Shown piece by piece: positions 15,573-22,289 of a DNA stretch of 24,867 nt. Source of the DNA: an uncultured Oscillibacter sp. (GTDB taxonomy: Bacteria; Bacillota; Clostridia; Oscillospirales; Oscillospiraceae). Position 1 is the first letter of the stretch; each line of letters starts with the position of its first letter. The notes beneath the pieces were generated by a model, which was given only the letters and a program-made list of their open reading frames with translations, did no database searches and had not been told where the DNA came from. Both the position numbers and the translations under genes were made by a program. The DNA lies in contig CAJTZL010000047.1 of NCBI GenBank assembly GCA_910583695.1, positions 1 to 24,867 on the forward strand, in the 5' to 3' direction.

Positions 15573-15761
15573 AAAAGAGCGCTTTGTTGGATTGCACAAA
15601 AACGCCGTTTTCTCCCGGAATCTCCCTCCGGCGGCAAGAGCGGACTGCCGCCGGAGCGGGGAGGGGAGCGGGCGGAAGATATGGGATAAGCGGAGAGCGC
15701 CGCCCCCCAAATGTGGGCACGGGCGGGGTGTGGTAAGAAAATTTTAGGCCCAATTTTGTGA

Positions 15762-15786
15762 GTTTACATAACGCGGTTTACATAAC
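15762..15786 (+). repeat. Tandem 11-bp direct repeat GTTTACATAAC, possible operator
   Basis: Two perfect copies (15762-15772 and 15776-15786) have their starts 14 bp apart and lie 45 bp upstream of the -35 of the spoIIM promoter. Such pairing is typical of activator or repressor sites, but no regulator is known to me for this motif. Confidence 0.6.
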
Positions 15787-15830
15787 ATTTTGTCATAAAT
15801 CCCAAAAAAGTGCTTTTTTTAGGAAACATC

Positions 15831-15859
15831 TTGCGAAAACCGGAAAATTGCGCTATATT
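15831..15859 (+). promoter_or_regulatory. Promoter upstream of spoIIM-xerD
   Basis: The -35 TTGCGA (15831-15836) and -10 TATATT (15854-15859) have 17-bp spacing, and transcription would start near 15866. It resembles a vegetative sigma-A promoter rather than the sigma-E promoter known for Bacillus spoIIM. Confidence 0.6.
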
Positions 15860-15888
15860 ATGAGTACAAACAAATGTTACGTGGTTAC

Positions 15889-15930
15889 ACACCTTCTCCC
15901 TTGCTGTTACCGGCAGGAGGGTGTTTTCTT
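15889..15930 (+). terminator. Terminator-like hairpin in the spoIIM leader (possible attenuator)
   Basis: ACACC (15889-15893) pairs with GGTGT (15920-15924), and CTCC (15896-15899) with GGAG (15916-15919), across a two-base bulge. The T-rich run 15924-15930 follows. It begins about 25 bases after the predicted transcription start and 80 bases before the gene, so it would stop transcripts before spoIIM unless relieved. Confidence 0.5.
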
Positions 15931-16010
15931 ATCTGACGAATCCTCCGACTTTTTCCCAAATGCGTATAAGCCGCGTCTTCCTCTCATAGGATGAGATGAG
16001 GTGAGGCGGT

Positions 16011-16640
16011 TTGAAATGGAAGAGGAGGGAACTGACGGAGTGGAGGCGGCAGCTGTCCCTTCTATTGTTTCTGGCGCTGTTTTTTTTCGCCGGCGTCATT
16101 TTGGGACAGGTTTTTTCCGGCCAGGTTCCGGACGCCACAGGCGACGAGCTGGCCCGCTACCTGACGGATTTCCTGAAGGTGGGGGAGGGAGAGCCAACCC
16201 CGCGGACAGCGCTCTCGGCGGCGGCCCTCTATTTCCGCTATCCGCTGGCGGCATTTTTGCTGAGTTTCGCTTCCATCGGCGTGCTGTTGCTGCCGCTGAT
16301 GACTGGGACCTTTGGTTTTTTCCTGTCCTTTTCCGTTTGCTGCTTCACGGCGGCCTTTGGTCCCGACGGCGTACTGCTGGCGTTGGCGGTATCCGGTCTC
16401 CGGTGCGCGGTGACGCTGCCCTGTTATTTCCTGCTGGCGGTTCCGGCGTTGGAACGCTCCGCGGCTCTGGCCTGCCTGTCCCTCGGGGGCGGGCGGCGGA
16501 CTGCTCCCGTGCTGTATGGCCGGGAGTGGTGGACTCGCCTTGCGGTGATTTCCGGGGCGCTTCTGGCAGGGATGTGCGCCGATTTGACGCTGGCTCCCTG
16601 GTTTTTGCGGCAGTTGCTGGAGCGGATACTGTTGGGATAA
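16011..16640 (+). CDS. spoIIM: Stage II sporulation protein M (SpoIIM)
   Basis: SpoIIM works with SpoIID and SpoIIP in septal peptidoglycan hydrolysis and engulfment during sporulation. The 209-residue product has five predicted membrane segments (about 15-34, 77-97, 101-117, 119-147, 175-195). An extracytoplasmic loop (about 35-75) follows the first segment. The segments FFAGVILG near the first span and ALYFRYPLAAFLL, plus the position directly upstream of xerD, fit Clostridia SpoIIM. The start is TTG 16011 with AGGTGAGG at 15999-16006; upstream in-frame ATG 15996 meets a stop after two codons. Sequence identity in the family is low, so the call rests on topology, length and neighbourhood. 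Confidence 0.8.
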   Translation: MKWKRRELTEWRRQLSLLLFLALFFFAGVILGQVFSGQVPDATGDELARYLTDFLKVGEGEPTPRTALSAAALYFRYPLAAFLLSFASIGVLLLPLMTGTFGFFLSFSVCCFTAAFGPDGVLLALAVSGLRCAVTLPCYFLLAVPALERSAALACLSLGGGRRTAPVLYGREWWTRLAVISGALLAGMCADLTLAPWFLRQLLERILLG

Positions 16641-16659
16641 GAAACCCCGTCTTTGACCG

Positions 16660-17568
16660 GTGAGATTGGGAAAGAGAGAAGGGATTGTTACGGACGAGAT
16701 CACGCGCTACAGGGAGTATCTGGTTCGGGAGAAACACGCCTCCCCCAATACCGTGGCCTCCTATCTGCGGGACGTGACGCAGTTTTCGGACTATTTGAAG
16801 GTCCGGGGGCCCGGCCTGCTGGAGGTCACTGCCGAGACGGTCCAGTGCTACATGGACTGGATGCTGAGCCGGGGAAAGTCCGCCGCCTCCGTCACCCGTT
16901 TTCTGGCCTCCGTGAAATCCTTTTACAACTTCCAGCTGTTCAGCGGCAAGGTGAAAGCCAACCCGGCCAAGGGCGTTGCCGCCGCCAAGGTGGAGCGGAA
17001 GTATCCGGAGATCCTGACCTCCAAGGAGGTGGATTTGTTCCTGGAACAGCCCCAGTGCGTGGACGCCAAGGGCTTCCGAGACCATGCCATGCTGGAGCTG
17101 CTGTATGCCACGGGCATCCGGGTCAGCGAGTTGATCACTCTGGACCTGGACGACTTGAATCTGGCCGCCGGATTCGTCCACTGTTCCAGCAAGGGCAAGG
17201 AGCGGATCATCCCCCTGTACCGCACGGCGGTGAAGGCTCTTCAGGACTATGTGTGGAAAATCCGCCCCCAGCTGGTGCCGGGCGAGGAGGAAACCGCCCT
17301 CTTTGTCAACATGAACGGGGAGCGAATGAGCCGTCAGGGCTTCTGGAAGATCATCAAGTACTATCAGGAGAAGGCGGGCATCGAAAAGGAGATCACCCCT
17401 CACACGCTGCGTCACTCCTTCGCGGCGCATCTGCTGGAAAACGGGGCGGACCTCCGGGCCATTCAGGAGATGCTGGGCCATGCGGACATTTCCTCCACCC
17501 AGATTTACACCCATGTGGTGAAGGGAAATCTAAAGGACGTTTATCAGAAAGCCCACCCAAGGGCCTGA
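16660..17568 (+). CDS. xerD: Tyrosine recombinase XerD
   Basis: XerD resolves chromosome dimers at dif with XerC. From GTG 16660 the product is 302 residues. The N-terminal SAM-like core-binding domain (about 14-100) has REKHASPNTVASYLRDV. The catalytic domain has Arg154 (TGIRVSEL), Lys178 (SKGKERIIP), His248 and Arg251 (HTLRHSFAAHLL), His274 (LGHADISSTQ) and Tyr283 (IYTHV), so the active site is complete. Start choice is uncertain: neither GTG 16660 nor TTG 16666 has a good SD, and the coding sequence may begin a few codons downstream. It lies 19 bases after spoIIM and ends at a terminator. XerD rather than XerC is inferred from the spoIIM context and C-terminal sequence. Confidence 0.9.
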   Translation: MRLGKREGIVTDEITRYREYLVREKHASPNTVASYLRDVTQFSDYLKVRGPGLLEVTAETVQCYMDWMLSRGKSAASVTRFLASVKSFYNFQLFSGKVKANPAKGVAAAKVERKYPEILTSKEVDLFLEQPQCVDAKGFRDHAMLELLYATGIRVSELITLDLDDLNLAAGFVHCSSKGKERIIPLYRTAVKALQDYVWKIRPQLVPGEEETALFVNMNGERMSRQGFWKIIKYYQEKAGIEKEITPHTLRHSFAAHLLENGADLRAIQEMLGHADISSTQIYTHVVKGNLKDVYQKAHPRA

Positions 17569-17582
17569 GAGGATACATGGAG

Positions 17583-17613
17583 AAGGCGCTGCCGGTTTGG
17601 CGGCGCCTTTTTT
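17583..17613 (+). terminator. Rho-independent terminator after xerD
   Basis: Stem 17583-17593 pairs with 17599-17609 (AAGGCGCTGCC with GGCGGCGCCTT, one T-G pair) around loop GGTTT. The T6 run 17608-17613 follows. It starts 14 bases past the xerD stop. Confidence 0.9.
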
Positions 17614-17618
17614 GAAAT

Positions 17619-17689
17619 GGGCGGGACCATGCCGGTATGGTCTCTGATAATTTCTCTGCAAAAGCGATTCAGATGGGGGTGTCCCGCCC
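17619..17689. other. Closed-stem RNA-like or repeat element between xerD and ruvC
   Basis: GGGCGGGAC (17619-17627) pairs perfectly with GTCCCGCCC (17681-17689). Inside, ACCATG (17626-17631) pairs with TATGGT (17636-17641) around CCGG, overlapping two bases of the outer stem. TCTGA and TCAGA (17643-17647, 17669-17673) could form a third stem. It lies just past the xerD terminator and 90 bases before the first ruvC promoter, so it is outside both operons. It may be a small RNA or a miniature repeat; its identity is unknown. Confidence 0.4.
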
Positions 17690-17776
17690 GGAGCTTTGAT
17701 CCTGCAGGAGCGGACCGATACGCCCGCCGTTCTCCCAGAGCTTTGGCGCTTCCGATAAAAGGGTGGGCACGCAGGT

Positions 17777-17805
17777 TTGCCTCTATGCTGCGTTCTTCGT
17801 ATAAA
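17777..17805 (+). promoter_or_regulatory. Upstream ruvC promoter (P1)
   Basis: The -35 TTGCCT (17777-17782), a 17-bp spacer and -10 TATAAA (17800-17805) would start transcription near 17812, leaving a leader of about 87 bases. It is one of two tandem candidates. Confidence 0.5.
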
Positions 17806-17838
17806 ATGCGTCATCAGACACCCTTTCCATTTTTGCTG

Positions 17839-17867
17839 TTGCGCATCCCGGTTAAATTTGCTATACT
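17839..17867 (+). promoter_or_regulatory. Proximal ruvC promoter (P2)
   Basis: The -35 TTGCGC (17839-17844), a 17-bp spacer and -10 TATACT (17862-17867) would start near 17874, giving a short leader with SD AAAGGGGCGGAG. I saw no clear LexA box (GAAC-N4-GTTC type) at either promoter. Confidence 0.6.
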
Positions 17868-17898
17868 GACTAAGAATGCAATCCGAAAGGGGCGGAGT

Positions 17899-18408
17899 AT
17901 GCGGATATTAGGTATCGACCCAGGCTTTGCCACCATCGGCTTTGGACTGGTGGAGGCGGAGCGAGGGCAGGCACGGATGCTGACCTACGGGGCCATCACC
18001 ACCTCGGCGGGACTGCCCCTGAGCCGGAGGCTTTATCAAATCGGCACCGACATGGAGGACCTGATCGGACGGCTGAAGCCCGAGGTTATTTCCATCGAGG
18101 AGCTGTTCTTCAATACCAATATCACCACCGGCATCGCCGTAGCCCATGGCAGGGGAGTCCTGCTTTACGCCGCCGAGAAGTGCGGAGTGCCTTTGTACGA
18201 ATACACGCCTTCCCAGGTAAAGCTGGCGGTGACGGGCTACGGCAAGGCGGAAAAGAGGCAGGTAATGGACATGACCCGGCGGCTTCTGAAGCTGGAAAAG
18301 GTTCCCCGGCCTGATGACGCTGCCGACGCCCTGGCCTTGGCTCTCTGCCACGCCAGGAGCTTCACCTCCCGGCTTCCCCGGGAGGGGGGCGTGACGGAAA
18401 CCATCTGA
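17899..18408 (+). CDS. ruvC: Crossover junction endodeoxyribonuclease RuvC
   Basis: RuvC cuts Holliday junctions symmetrically after RuvAB branch migration. The 169-residue product has the acidic site Asp7 (MRILGIDPG), Glu67 (VISIEELFF) and the C-terminal Asp pair in RPDDAADALALALCH. GYGKAEKRQV and the junction-binding NITTGIAVAHGRG are typical of the family. The open frame continues upstream to 17617, but the SD AAAGGGGCGGAG and promoter P2 set the start at ATG 17899. ruvA follows 20 bases later. Length matches the family (about 160-175). Confidence 0.97.
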   Translation: MRILGIDPGFATIGFGLVEAERGQARMLTYGAITTSAGLPLSRRLYQIGTDMEDLIGRLKPEVISIEELFFNTNITTGIAVAHGRGVLLYAAEKCGVPLYEYTPSQVKLAVTGYGKAEKRQVMDMTRRLLKLEKVPRPDDAADALALALCHARSFTSRLPREGGVTETI

Positions 18409-18428
18409 CCGGGAGAAAGGAAGGCGCG

Positions 18429-19034
18429 ATGTTTTACTATCTGGACGGCACTGTAGCGGAGATTCTGCCTTACCTGGCGGTCATCGACTGCGGAGGCGTG
18501 GGCTATGCCTGCAAAACCACCAACAACACGCTAGCCGCCTTGAAGAAGGGCCAGCGGAAAAAGCTCTACACCTATCTGAATGTGGCGGAAAACCTTTTCG
18601 AGCTTTACGGCTTTGCCACCCAAAGCGAGCTGAACAGCTTCAAGCTGCTGATCGGCGTCTCCGGCGTGGGCCCCAAGGCGGCGCTGGCGATCCTGTCCTC
18701 CGGCACTCCGGAGACCCTGGCCATGGCCATTGTCACCGGGGATGAAAAAGCCCTGACCGCCGCGCCGGGAGTAGGGAAGAAGATTGCCCAGCGCATCATT
18801 TTGGAGTTGAAGGACAAAATGGCCAAGGAGACTGCTTCCGGGCTGGATTTCTCCGGCGGAAAGGGCGCACCGGCTCCCGCGGTGTTTGGGAACAAGGCCG
18901 CGGAAGCCGCCCAGGCCCTGGCTGTATTGGGCTACTCCAGCCAGGAGGTCTCTGTAGCGCTAAAGGGTCTGGACATGGACCAGCCGCTGGAGGAAATCGT
19001 CCGGCAGGGGCTGAAAAGAATGGCCAAATTATAA
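18429..19034 (+). CDS. ruvA: Holliday junction branch migration protein RuvA
   Basis: RuvA tetramers bind the four-way junction and load the RuvB motor. The 201-residue product has the N-terminal OB fold (MFYYLDGTVAEILPYLAVIDCGGVGY). Two helix-hairpin-helix motifs follow (LIGVSGVGPKAALAIL, about 75-90, and APGVGKKIAQRIILELKDK, about 115-133). A linker and the C-terminal RuvB-binding domain (AAQALAVLGYSSQEVSVAL) complete it. The SD AAAGGAAGG (18416-18424) precedes the ATG. Unlike the usual arrangement, ruvB does not follow directly; two small genes lie between. Confidence 0.97.
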   Translation: MFYYLDGTVAEILPYLAVIDCGGVGYACKTTNNTLAALKKGQRKKLYTYLNVAENLFELYGFATQSELNSFKLLIGVSGVGPKAALAILSSGTPETLAMAIVTGDEKALTAAPGVGKKIAQRIILELKDKMAKETASGLDFSGGKGAPAPAVFGNKAAEAAQALAVLGYSSQEVSVALKGLDMDQPLEEIVRQGLKRMAKL

Positions 19035-19147
19035 AAAAACTCTTTTATTTCATCCTCTGAACAGTAGATTTCCTTTACAGTATTTCGGCAATCTTTTAGG
19101 GTGCTCTTCAGAAAATCTTACGGGAAAAGGGTGGAAAGTTAAAGCAC

Positions 19148-19175
19148 TTTACATCTCTGAGCTTTTTAATAAGAT
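19148..19175 (+). promoter_or_regulatory. Weak candidate promoter before the DUF6054 gene
   Basis: TTTACA (19148-19153), a 16-bp spacer and TAAGAT (19170-19175) lie in the AT-rich 166-base spacer after ruvA, which has no clear terminator. The boxes are poor and a different sigma factor could be used. DUF6054-ruvB may therefore have an extra promoter or rely on read-through from ruvA. Confidence 0.3.
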
Positions 19176-19200
19176 ATATAGTGAAAAGGAGGCCGTTTCC

Positions 19201-19533
19201 GTGGCAAAATATGAGCACCGCTTTCGTGGAAACTTCGACAAGGCTCTTGCCCACCTTCACAGCGGGATTCTCGGCGGAAGCATTACCGCCGGCTTTGAAG
19301 ACGGCAGCGACTATACCGCAGGAGGCGTCCGCTGTGCGGTTCGGGTCTACGAACGCTACAGCATGACCGGAGGAAACCGGCTCAGCCTGACCCTGACGCT
19401 GCTGGGACAGGGGGAAGATCTGTTCCTCTCCGCCATTGCCGCAGGAGGCAGTCAGGGGATGTTTCTCAAGCTCAATGCCTTTGGGGAAGAGGCGTTTTTG
19501 GACAAGGTGCGGGAGCTGGCCTGTCAGCTGTAA
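19201..19533 (+). CDS. DUF6054 family protein
   Basis: This 110-residue soluble protein has no signal peptide or membrane segment. It alternates strands and helices, with a Gly/Ser-rich start (FDKALAHLHSGILGGSITAGFEDGSDY), VRCAVRVYERYSMTGGNRLSLTLTLLG and a C-terminal GEEAFLDKVRELAC. This matches my recollection of DUF6054, a small family of gut Clostridia without known function. The start is GTG 19201, eight bases after a strong SD AAAAGGAGG (19184-19192). It sits between ruvA and ruvB. No link to recombination is visible in its sequence. Confidence 0.75.
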   Translation: MAKYEHRFRGNFDKALAHLHSGILGGSITAGFEDGSDYTAGGVRCAVRVYERYSMTGGNRLSLTLTLLGQGEDLFLSAIAAGGSQGMFLKLNAFGEEAFLDKVRELACQL

Positions 19534-19569
19534 CCCTTTGAAGCAGGAAGAGGAAAGGGGGAGGGCGTC

Positions 19570-19782
19570 ATGCTGTTATCCAGGCTGATTACCCTTGGAT
19601 TTTTAGGGAGCATCTTCGCCATGTTCCGGTTTGCCAAGTACTGCCGCTTATTGAACAGACGGGACTTGGAGCCGGAAGAGGTGGAGTGGTATCAGGCCAG
19701 GGCCCAGCGGTGGCTGGCGGCCATCGGCTCCATGCTGGGACTTGTGGCGCTGTCCCTCATCGCAGGCGCGATTATACGGTAA
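19570..19782 (+). CDS. Small two-span membrane protein, function unknown
   Basis: The 70-residue product has hydrophobic segments at about 5-20 and 48-69. They are separated by a charged helix-like loop (NRRDLEPEEVEWYQARAQRW), giving a hairpin topology. A strong SD GGGGGAGG (19557-19564) lies five bases before ATG 19570, which supports real translation. It lies 36 bases after the DUF6054 gene and 27 bases before ruvB. I do not recognise a family. Confidence 0.7.
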   Translation: MLLSRLITLGFLGSIFAMFRFAKYCRLLNRRDLEPEEVEWYQARAQRWLAAIGSMLGLVALSLIAGAIIR

Positions 19783-19809
19783 AATTTCCCGGGAAAAGGA
19801 CGTGAGCGT

Positions 19810-20877
19810 TTGAGCATCGACTTCGGAAGCGACATTTATGAAGAGCCCATTGTGGCAAAAACCTTCCTCCAGGAGGACGCCCAGGAGGGTTCCCTGCGGC
19901 CCAAAAGCCTGCGGGAATACATCGGCCAGGAGAAGGCCAAGGAAAACCTCTCCGTCTTCATTGAGGCCGCCCGGAAGCGGGAGGAATCCCTGGACCACGT
20001 CCTGCTCCACGGCCCTCCGGGATTGGGAAAGACTACCCTGGCGGGCATCATCGCCCAGGAAATGGGGGTCAATATCCGCATCACCTCCGGCCCGGCCATT
20101 GAGAAGCCCGGGGACCTGGCGGCGCTGTTGACCAATCTGAGCGAAGGGGACATCCTCTTCGTGGATGAGATTCACCGGCTGAACCGCTCCGTGGAGGAGA
20201 TTCTATACCCCGCCATGGAGGACTACGTGCTGGACATCATCGTAGGGAAGGGGCCCTCCGCCAACTCCATCCGGCTGGATCTGCCCAAGTTCACTCTCAT
20301 CGGGGCCACTACCCGGGCGGGCCAGCTGTCCGCGCCCCTGCGGGACCGCTTCGGCGTGACGCTTCGGCTGGAGCTCTACACGCCGGAGGAGCTGGCGAAG
20401 ATCGTCACCCGGTCCGCCGGAATTTTAAATGTGGACATTGTGCCGGAAGGGGCCTATGAAATCGCCCGGCGGTCCCGGGGGACGCCCCGGATCGCCAACC
20501 GGATGCTCCGCCGGGTCCGGGACTTTGCCCAGGTCCGGGCCGACGGGGTGATCACCAAGGCCGTGGCGGACCAAGCCCTCTGCGCCCTGGAGATTGACCA
20601 TCTGGGCCTGGACCCGGTGGACCGGCGGATGATGGAGGCCATCATTGACAATTATCAAGGCGGGCCCGTGGGTCTGGAGACCCTGGCGGCCACCATTGGG
20701 GAGGAGTCCGTCACCCTGGAGGACGTTTACGAGCCCTATCTGATGCAGCTGGGCTTTTTGACCCGGACTCCCCGGGGGCGCTGTGTAACCCAAAAGGCCT
20801 ATCAGCATCTGCACAAGCCCATTCCCGGCGGCGCGGCGCCGGAGGATGTGATGGAGCAGCTGAGTCTGCAAAACTGA
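19810..20877 (+). CDS. ruvB: Holliday junction branch migration DNA helicase RuvB
   Basis: RuvB is the AAA+ hexameric motor that drives branch migration with RuvA. The 355-residue product has RPKSLREYIGQ, the Walker A GPPGLGKTT (68-76), Walker B DEIH (119-122), sensor 1 GATTRAG (165-171) and the arginine-finger region LRDRFG (177-182). The C-terminal winged helix includes ARRSRGTPRIANR and TPRGR. The start is TTG 19810, nine bases after AAGGA (19796-19800); the nearby GTG 19803 is in another frame and meets a stop. Length is normal (about 335-355). It completes the ruvCAB set within 3 kb. Confidence 0.97.
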   Translation: MSIDFGSDIYEEPIVAKTFLQEDAQEGSLRPKSLREYIGQEKAKENLSVFIEAARKREESLDHVLLHGPPGLGKTTLAGIIAQEMGVNIRITSGPAIEKPGDLAALLTNLSEGDILFVDEIHRLNRSVEEILYPAMEDYVLDIIVGKGPSANSIRLDLPKFTLIGATTRAGQLSAPLRDRFGVTLRLELYTPEELAKIVTRSAGILNVDIVPEGAYEIARRSRGTPRIANRMLRRVRDFAQVRADGVITKAVADQALCALEIDHLGLDPVDRRMMEAIIDNYQGGPVGLETLAATIGEESVTLEDVYEPYLMQLGFLTRTPRGRCVTQKAYQHLHKPIPGGAAPEDVMEQLSLQN

Positions 20878-20913
20878 GGAAAGCCGGGTGGAATGAGAGC
20901 GTACGGAAAGGCG

Positions 20914-20972
20914 CGGGGAATCCTGCCAAGAGTCACCAGAAGGAGTTGAAGTCAACGGAGGCAGGACCCGCC
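20914..20972 (+). other. Nested stem-loop between ruvB and the ATPase gene
   Basis: GCGGG (20914-20918) and TCCTGCC (20922-20928) pair with GGCAGGA (20961-20967) and CCCGC (20968-20972) around a three-base bulge, 12 pairs in all. A small inner hairpin GTTGA/TCAAC (20946-20950, 20953-20957) sits in the loop. There is no T-tail, so it is not a standard terminator. It begins 36 bases after the ruvB stop. It could protect mRNA ends, mark a processing site or be a small RNA. Confidence 0.45.
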
Positions 20973-21039
20973 CGCAGTGCAAAATCGGTTCTTCATAAAA
21001 AATACCGGACGATGTTTGAACGGTGTGTGGGGTGAGGCT

Positions 21040-21783
21040 ATGGCGGCATATCTGACCTCGGTCCGCCTCCGGCGGGAGCTGCCGGAGGGAGGTTATCTTC
21101 GGCTTCTGGGGCCGGTCCAATATTTGATGGAGGGGAATGTCCTGGAATTTGACCGCCCCGTCACCTTCCTGGTGGGGGAGAACGGAACGGGGAAGTCCAC
21201 CCTGCTGGAGGGCATTGCCGTGGCCTGCGGCTTCAACCCGGAGGGCGGCACCCGGAATTTCAGCTTTTCCACCCGGGCCACCCACTCCGTGCTGGGGGAG
21301 TATCTGACCCCGGCCCGGAAGCGGTATCCCAGGGACGGTTTTTTCCTCCGGGCGGAGAGCTTTTACAATGTGGCCACCAACATCGACGAGCTGGACGAGG
21401 TGCCCGCTTTCTCTCCACGGCTCATTGAGAGCTACGGCGGGGTTTCTCTCCACAACCGGTCCCACGGGGAGAGCTTTCTCGCCCTGGTCCAGAACCGCTT
21501 TGGCGGGGAGGGGCTGTATGTGCTGGACGAGCCGGAGGCGGCCCTTTCGCCCTCGCGCCTCCTGACGCTGATGGGAGAGATGGATGCGCTGGTGAAGGCG
21601 GATTCCCAGTTCATCGTGGCCACCCATTCGCCGATTCTGATGGCATTTCCCGAAGCCCGGATTTACGAGCTGAGCGGGGAGGGCATCCGGGCGGTGAAGT
21701 ACCGGGAGACGGAGCACTACCAGCTGACAAAGCGTTTTTTAGACGACCCGGAGCGGATCTTGCGGTATTTACTGGAGGAATGA
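21040..21783 (+). CDS. AAA/ABC-type ATP-binding protein (AAA_21-like)
   Basis: This stand-alone 247-residue nucleotide-binding protein has the Walker A GENGTGKS (46-53), a signature-like SHGES (141-145), Walker B LYVLDEPE (159-166) and a switch histidine in ATHSP (His196). This is the core of ABC/SMC-like ATPases. There is no membrane segment and no permease gene beside it, so it is unlikely to be a transporter subunit. AAA_21-type proteins occur in varied and often unknown roles. ATG 21040 is preferred over GTG 20977, since homology-like sequence begins after it; the SD GGTGAGG is close to the start. The next gene overlaps or abuts the stop, suggesting joint function. Confidence 0.85.
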   Translation: MAAYLTSVRLRRELPEGGYLRLLGPVQYLMEGNVLEFDRPVTFLVGENGTGKSTLLEGIAVACGFNPEGGTRNFSFSTRATHSVLGEYLTPARKRYPRDGFFLRAESFYNVATNIDELDEVPAFSPRLIESYGGVSLHNRSHGESFLALVQNRFGGEGLYVLDEPEAALSPSRLLTLMGEMDALVKADSQFIVATHSPILMAFPEARIYELSGEGIRAVKYRETEHYQLTKRFLDDPERILRYLLEE

Positions 21784-21794
21784 GGGGTGTGCAT

Positions 21795-22283
21795 ATGCTG
21801 GAGACATGTACCGCTTTCATAGAAACTGATCTTTACAATATTTGGACATTGCTGGCTCAGAAGGATTTTAAAGAGGCATACCGGCGTTACGCCTCGGTGT
21901 GGGAAGATATGCTGTTTATTTGCGAAGAGGCGGAATGGCTGGAGTTTCTGGAGCGGGAGGGCACGGAACTGGAGGAAGTCCCCCTGCGGCTGTACCTGGC
22001 GGCGTGGTCGGATTGCTGTCTGGAAATTGGCTGCTACGAGGGGGACGTGACCGGGAAGCTGATGGATTTTCTCCGGGAGGACCTGCCGGAGAAGGTTTTT
22101 GAAAGGCTCGTGCCGTCTCCGGTTAACGTGGACATTGACGAGCCGAACGGGGAACTGGAGTCCCAGCTGAAGCCCTGGCGGGAACAGCTGGAGCCCTGGG
22201 GCTGCAAGCTGAAGGTGTTCTTTGACGACACCTACTGCGCGGGGGTCTGTTTTCTGTTTTTGGACGTGCCGAAAGAGTGGTGA
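21795..22283 (+). CDS. Acidic hypothetical protein, possible ATPase partner
   Basis: This 162-residue soluble product is rich in Glu, Asp, Leu and Trp and has no signal peptide or membrane span. The N-terminal half looks helical (YNIWTLLAQKDFKEAYRRYASVWED). The C-terminal half is mixed, with CKLKVFFDDTYCAGVCFLFLDV. An ATG at 21780 overlaps the ATPase stop by four bases, but ATG 21795 has GAGGGG (21782-21787) at good spacing and is preferred; either way the two genes are coupled. I do not recognise a family, and no function can be assigned. Confidence 0.7.
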   Translation: MLETCTAFIETDLYNIWTLLAQKDFKEAYRRYASVWEDMLFICEEAEWLEFLEREGTELEEVPLRLYLAAWSDCCLEIGCYEGDVTGKLMDFLREDLPEKVFERLVPSPVNVDIDEPNGELESQLKPWREQLEPWGCKLKVFFDDTYCAGVCFLFLDVPKEW

Positions 22284-22289
22284 AAGGGC

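Larger units (their letters stand above)
15573..16010. other. 438-base regulatory gap before spoIIM
   Basis: I recognise no protein here. In order it holds a perfect 11-bp hairpin (15626-15636 with 15646-15656, 9-base loop, no T-tail) and an AT-rich inverted repeat (AAAATT 15738-15743 with AATTTT 15752-15757). A tandem pair of GTTTACATAAC follows (15762-15772, 15776-15786), then a palindromic run of A then T (15804-15819), a promoter (15831-15859) and an attenuator-like hairpin (15889-15924). GC content falls sharply after 15735. Confidence 0.6.

Noticed and set aside
15758..15994. 78-codon open frame before spoIIM, or a leader peptide from ATG 15860
   Set aside because: It spans the repeats, promoter and hairpin. 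The ATG at 15860 lies upstream of the predicted transcription start and there is no SD.
17617..17898. 94-codon N-terminal extension of RuvC
   Set aside because: RuvC homologues begin at MRILGIDPG. The SD and promoter P2 support 17899, and the extension has no domain character.
20878..20976. Possible group II intron remnant suggested by GTACGGAAAG-like sequence
   Set aside because: No domain V hairpin, no boundary motifs and no reverse transcriptase gene were seen. The stem at 20914-20972 explains the structure better.
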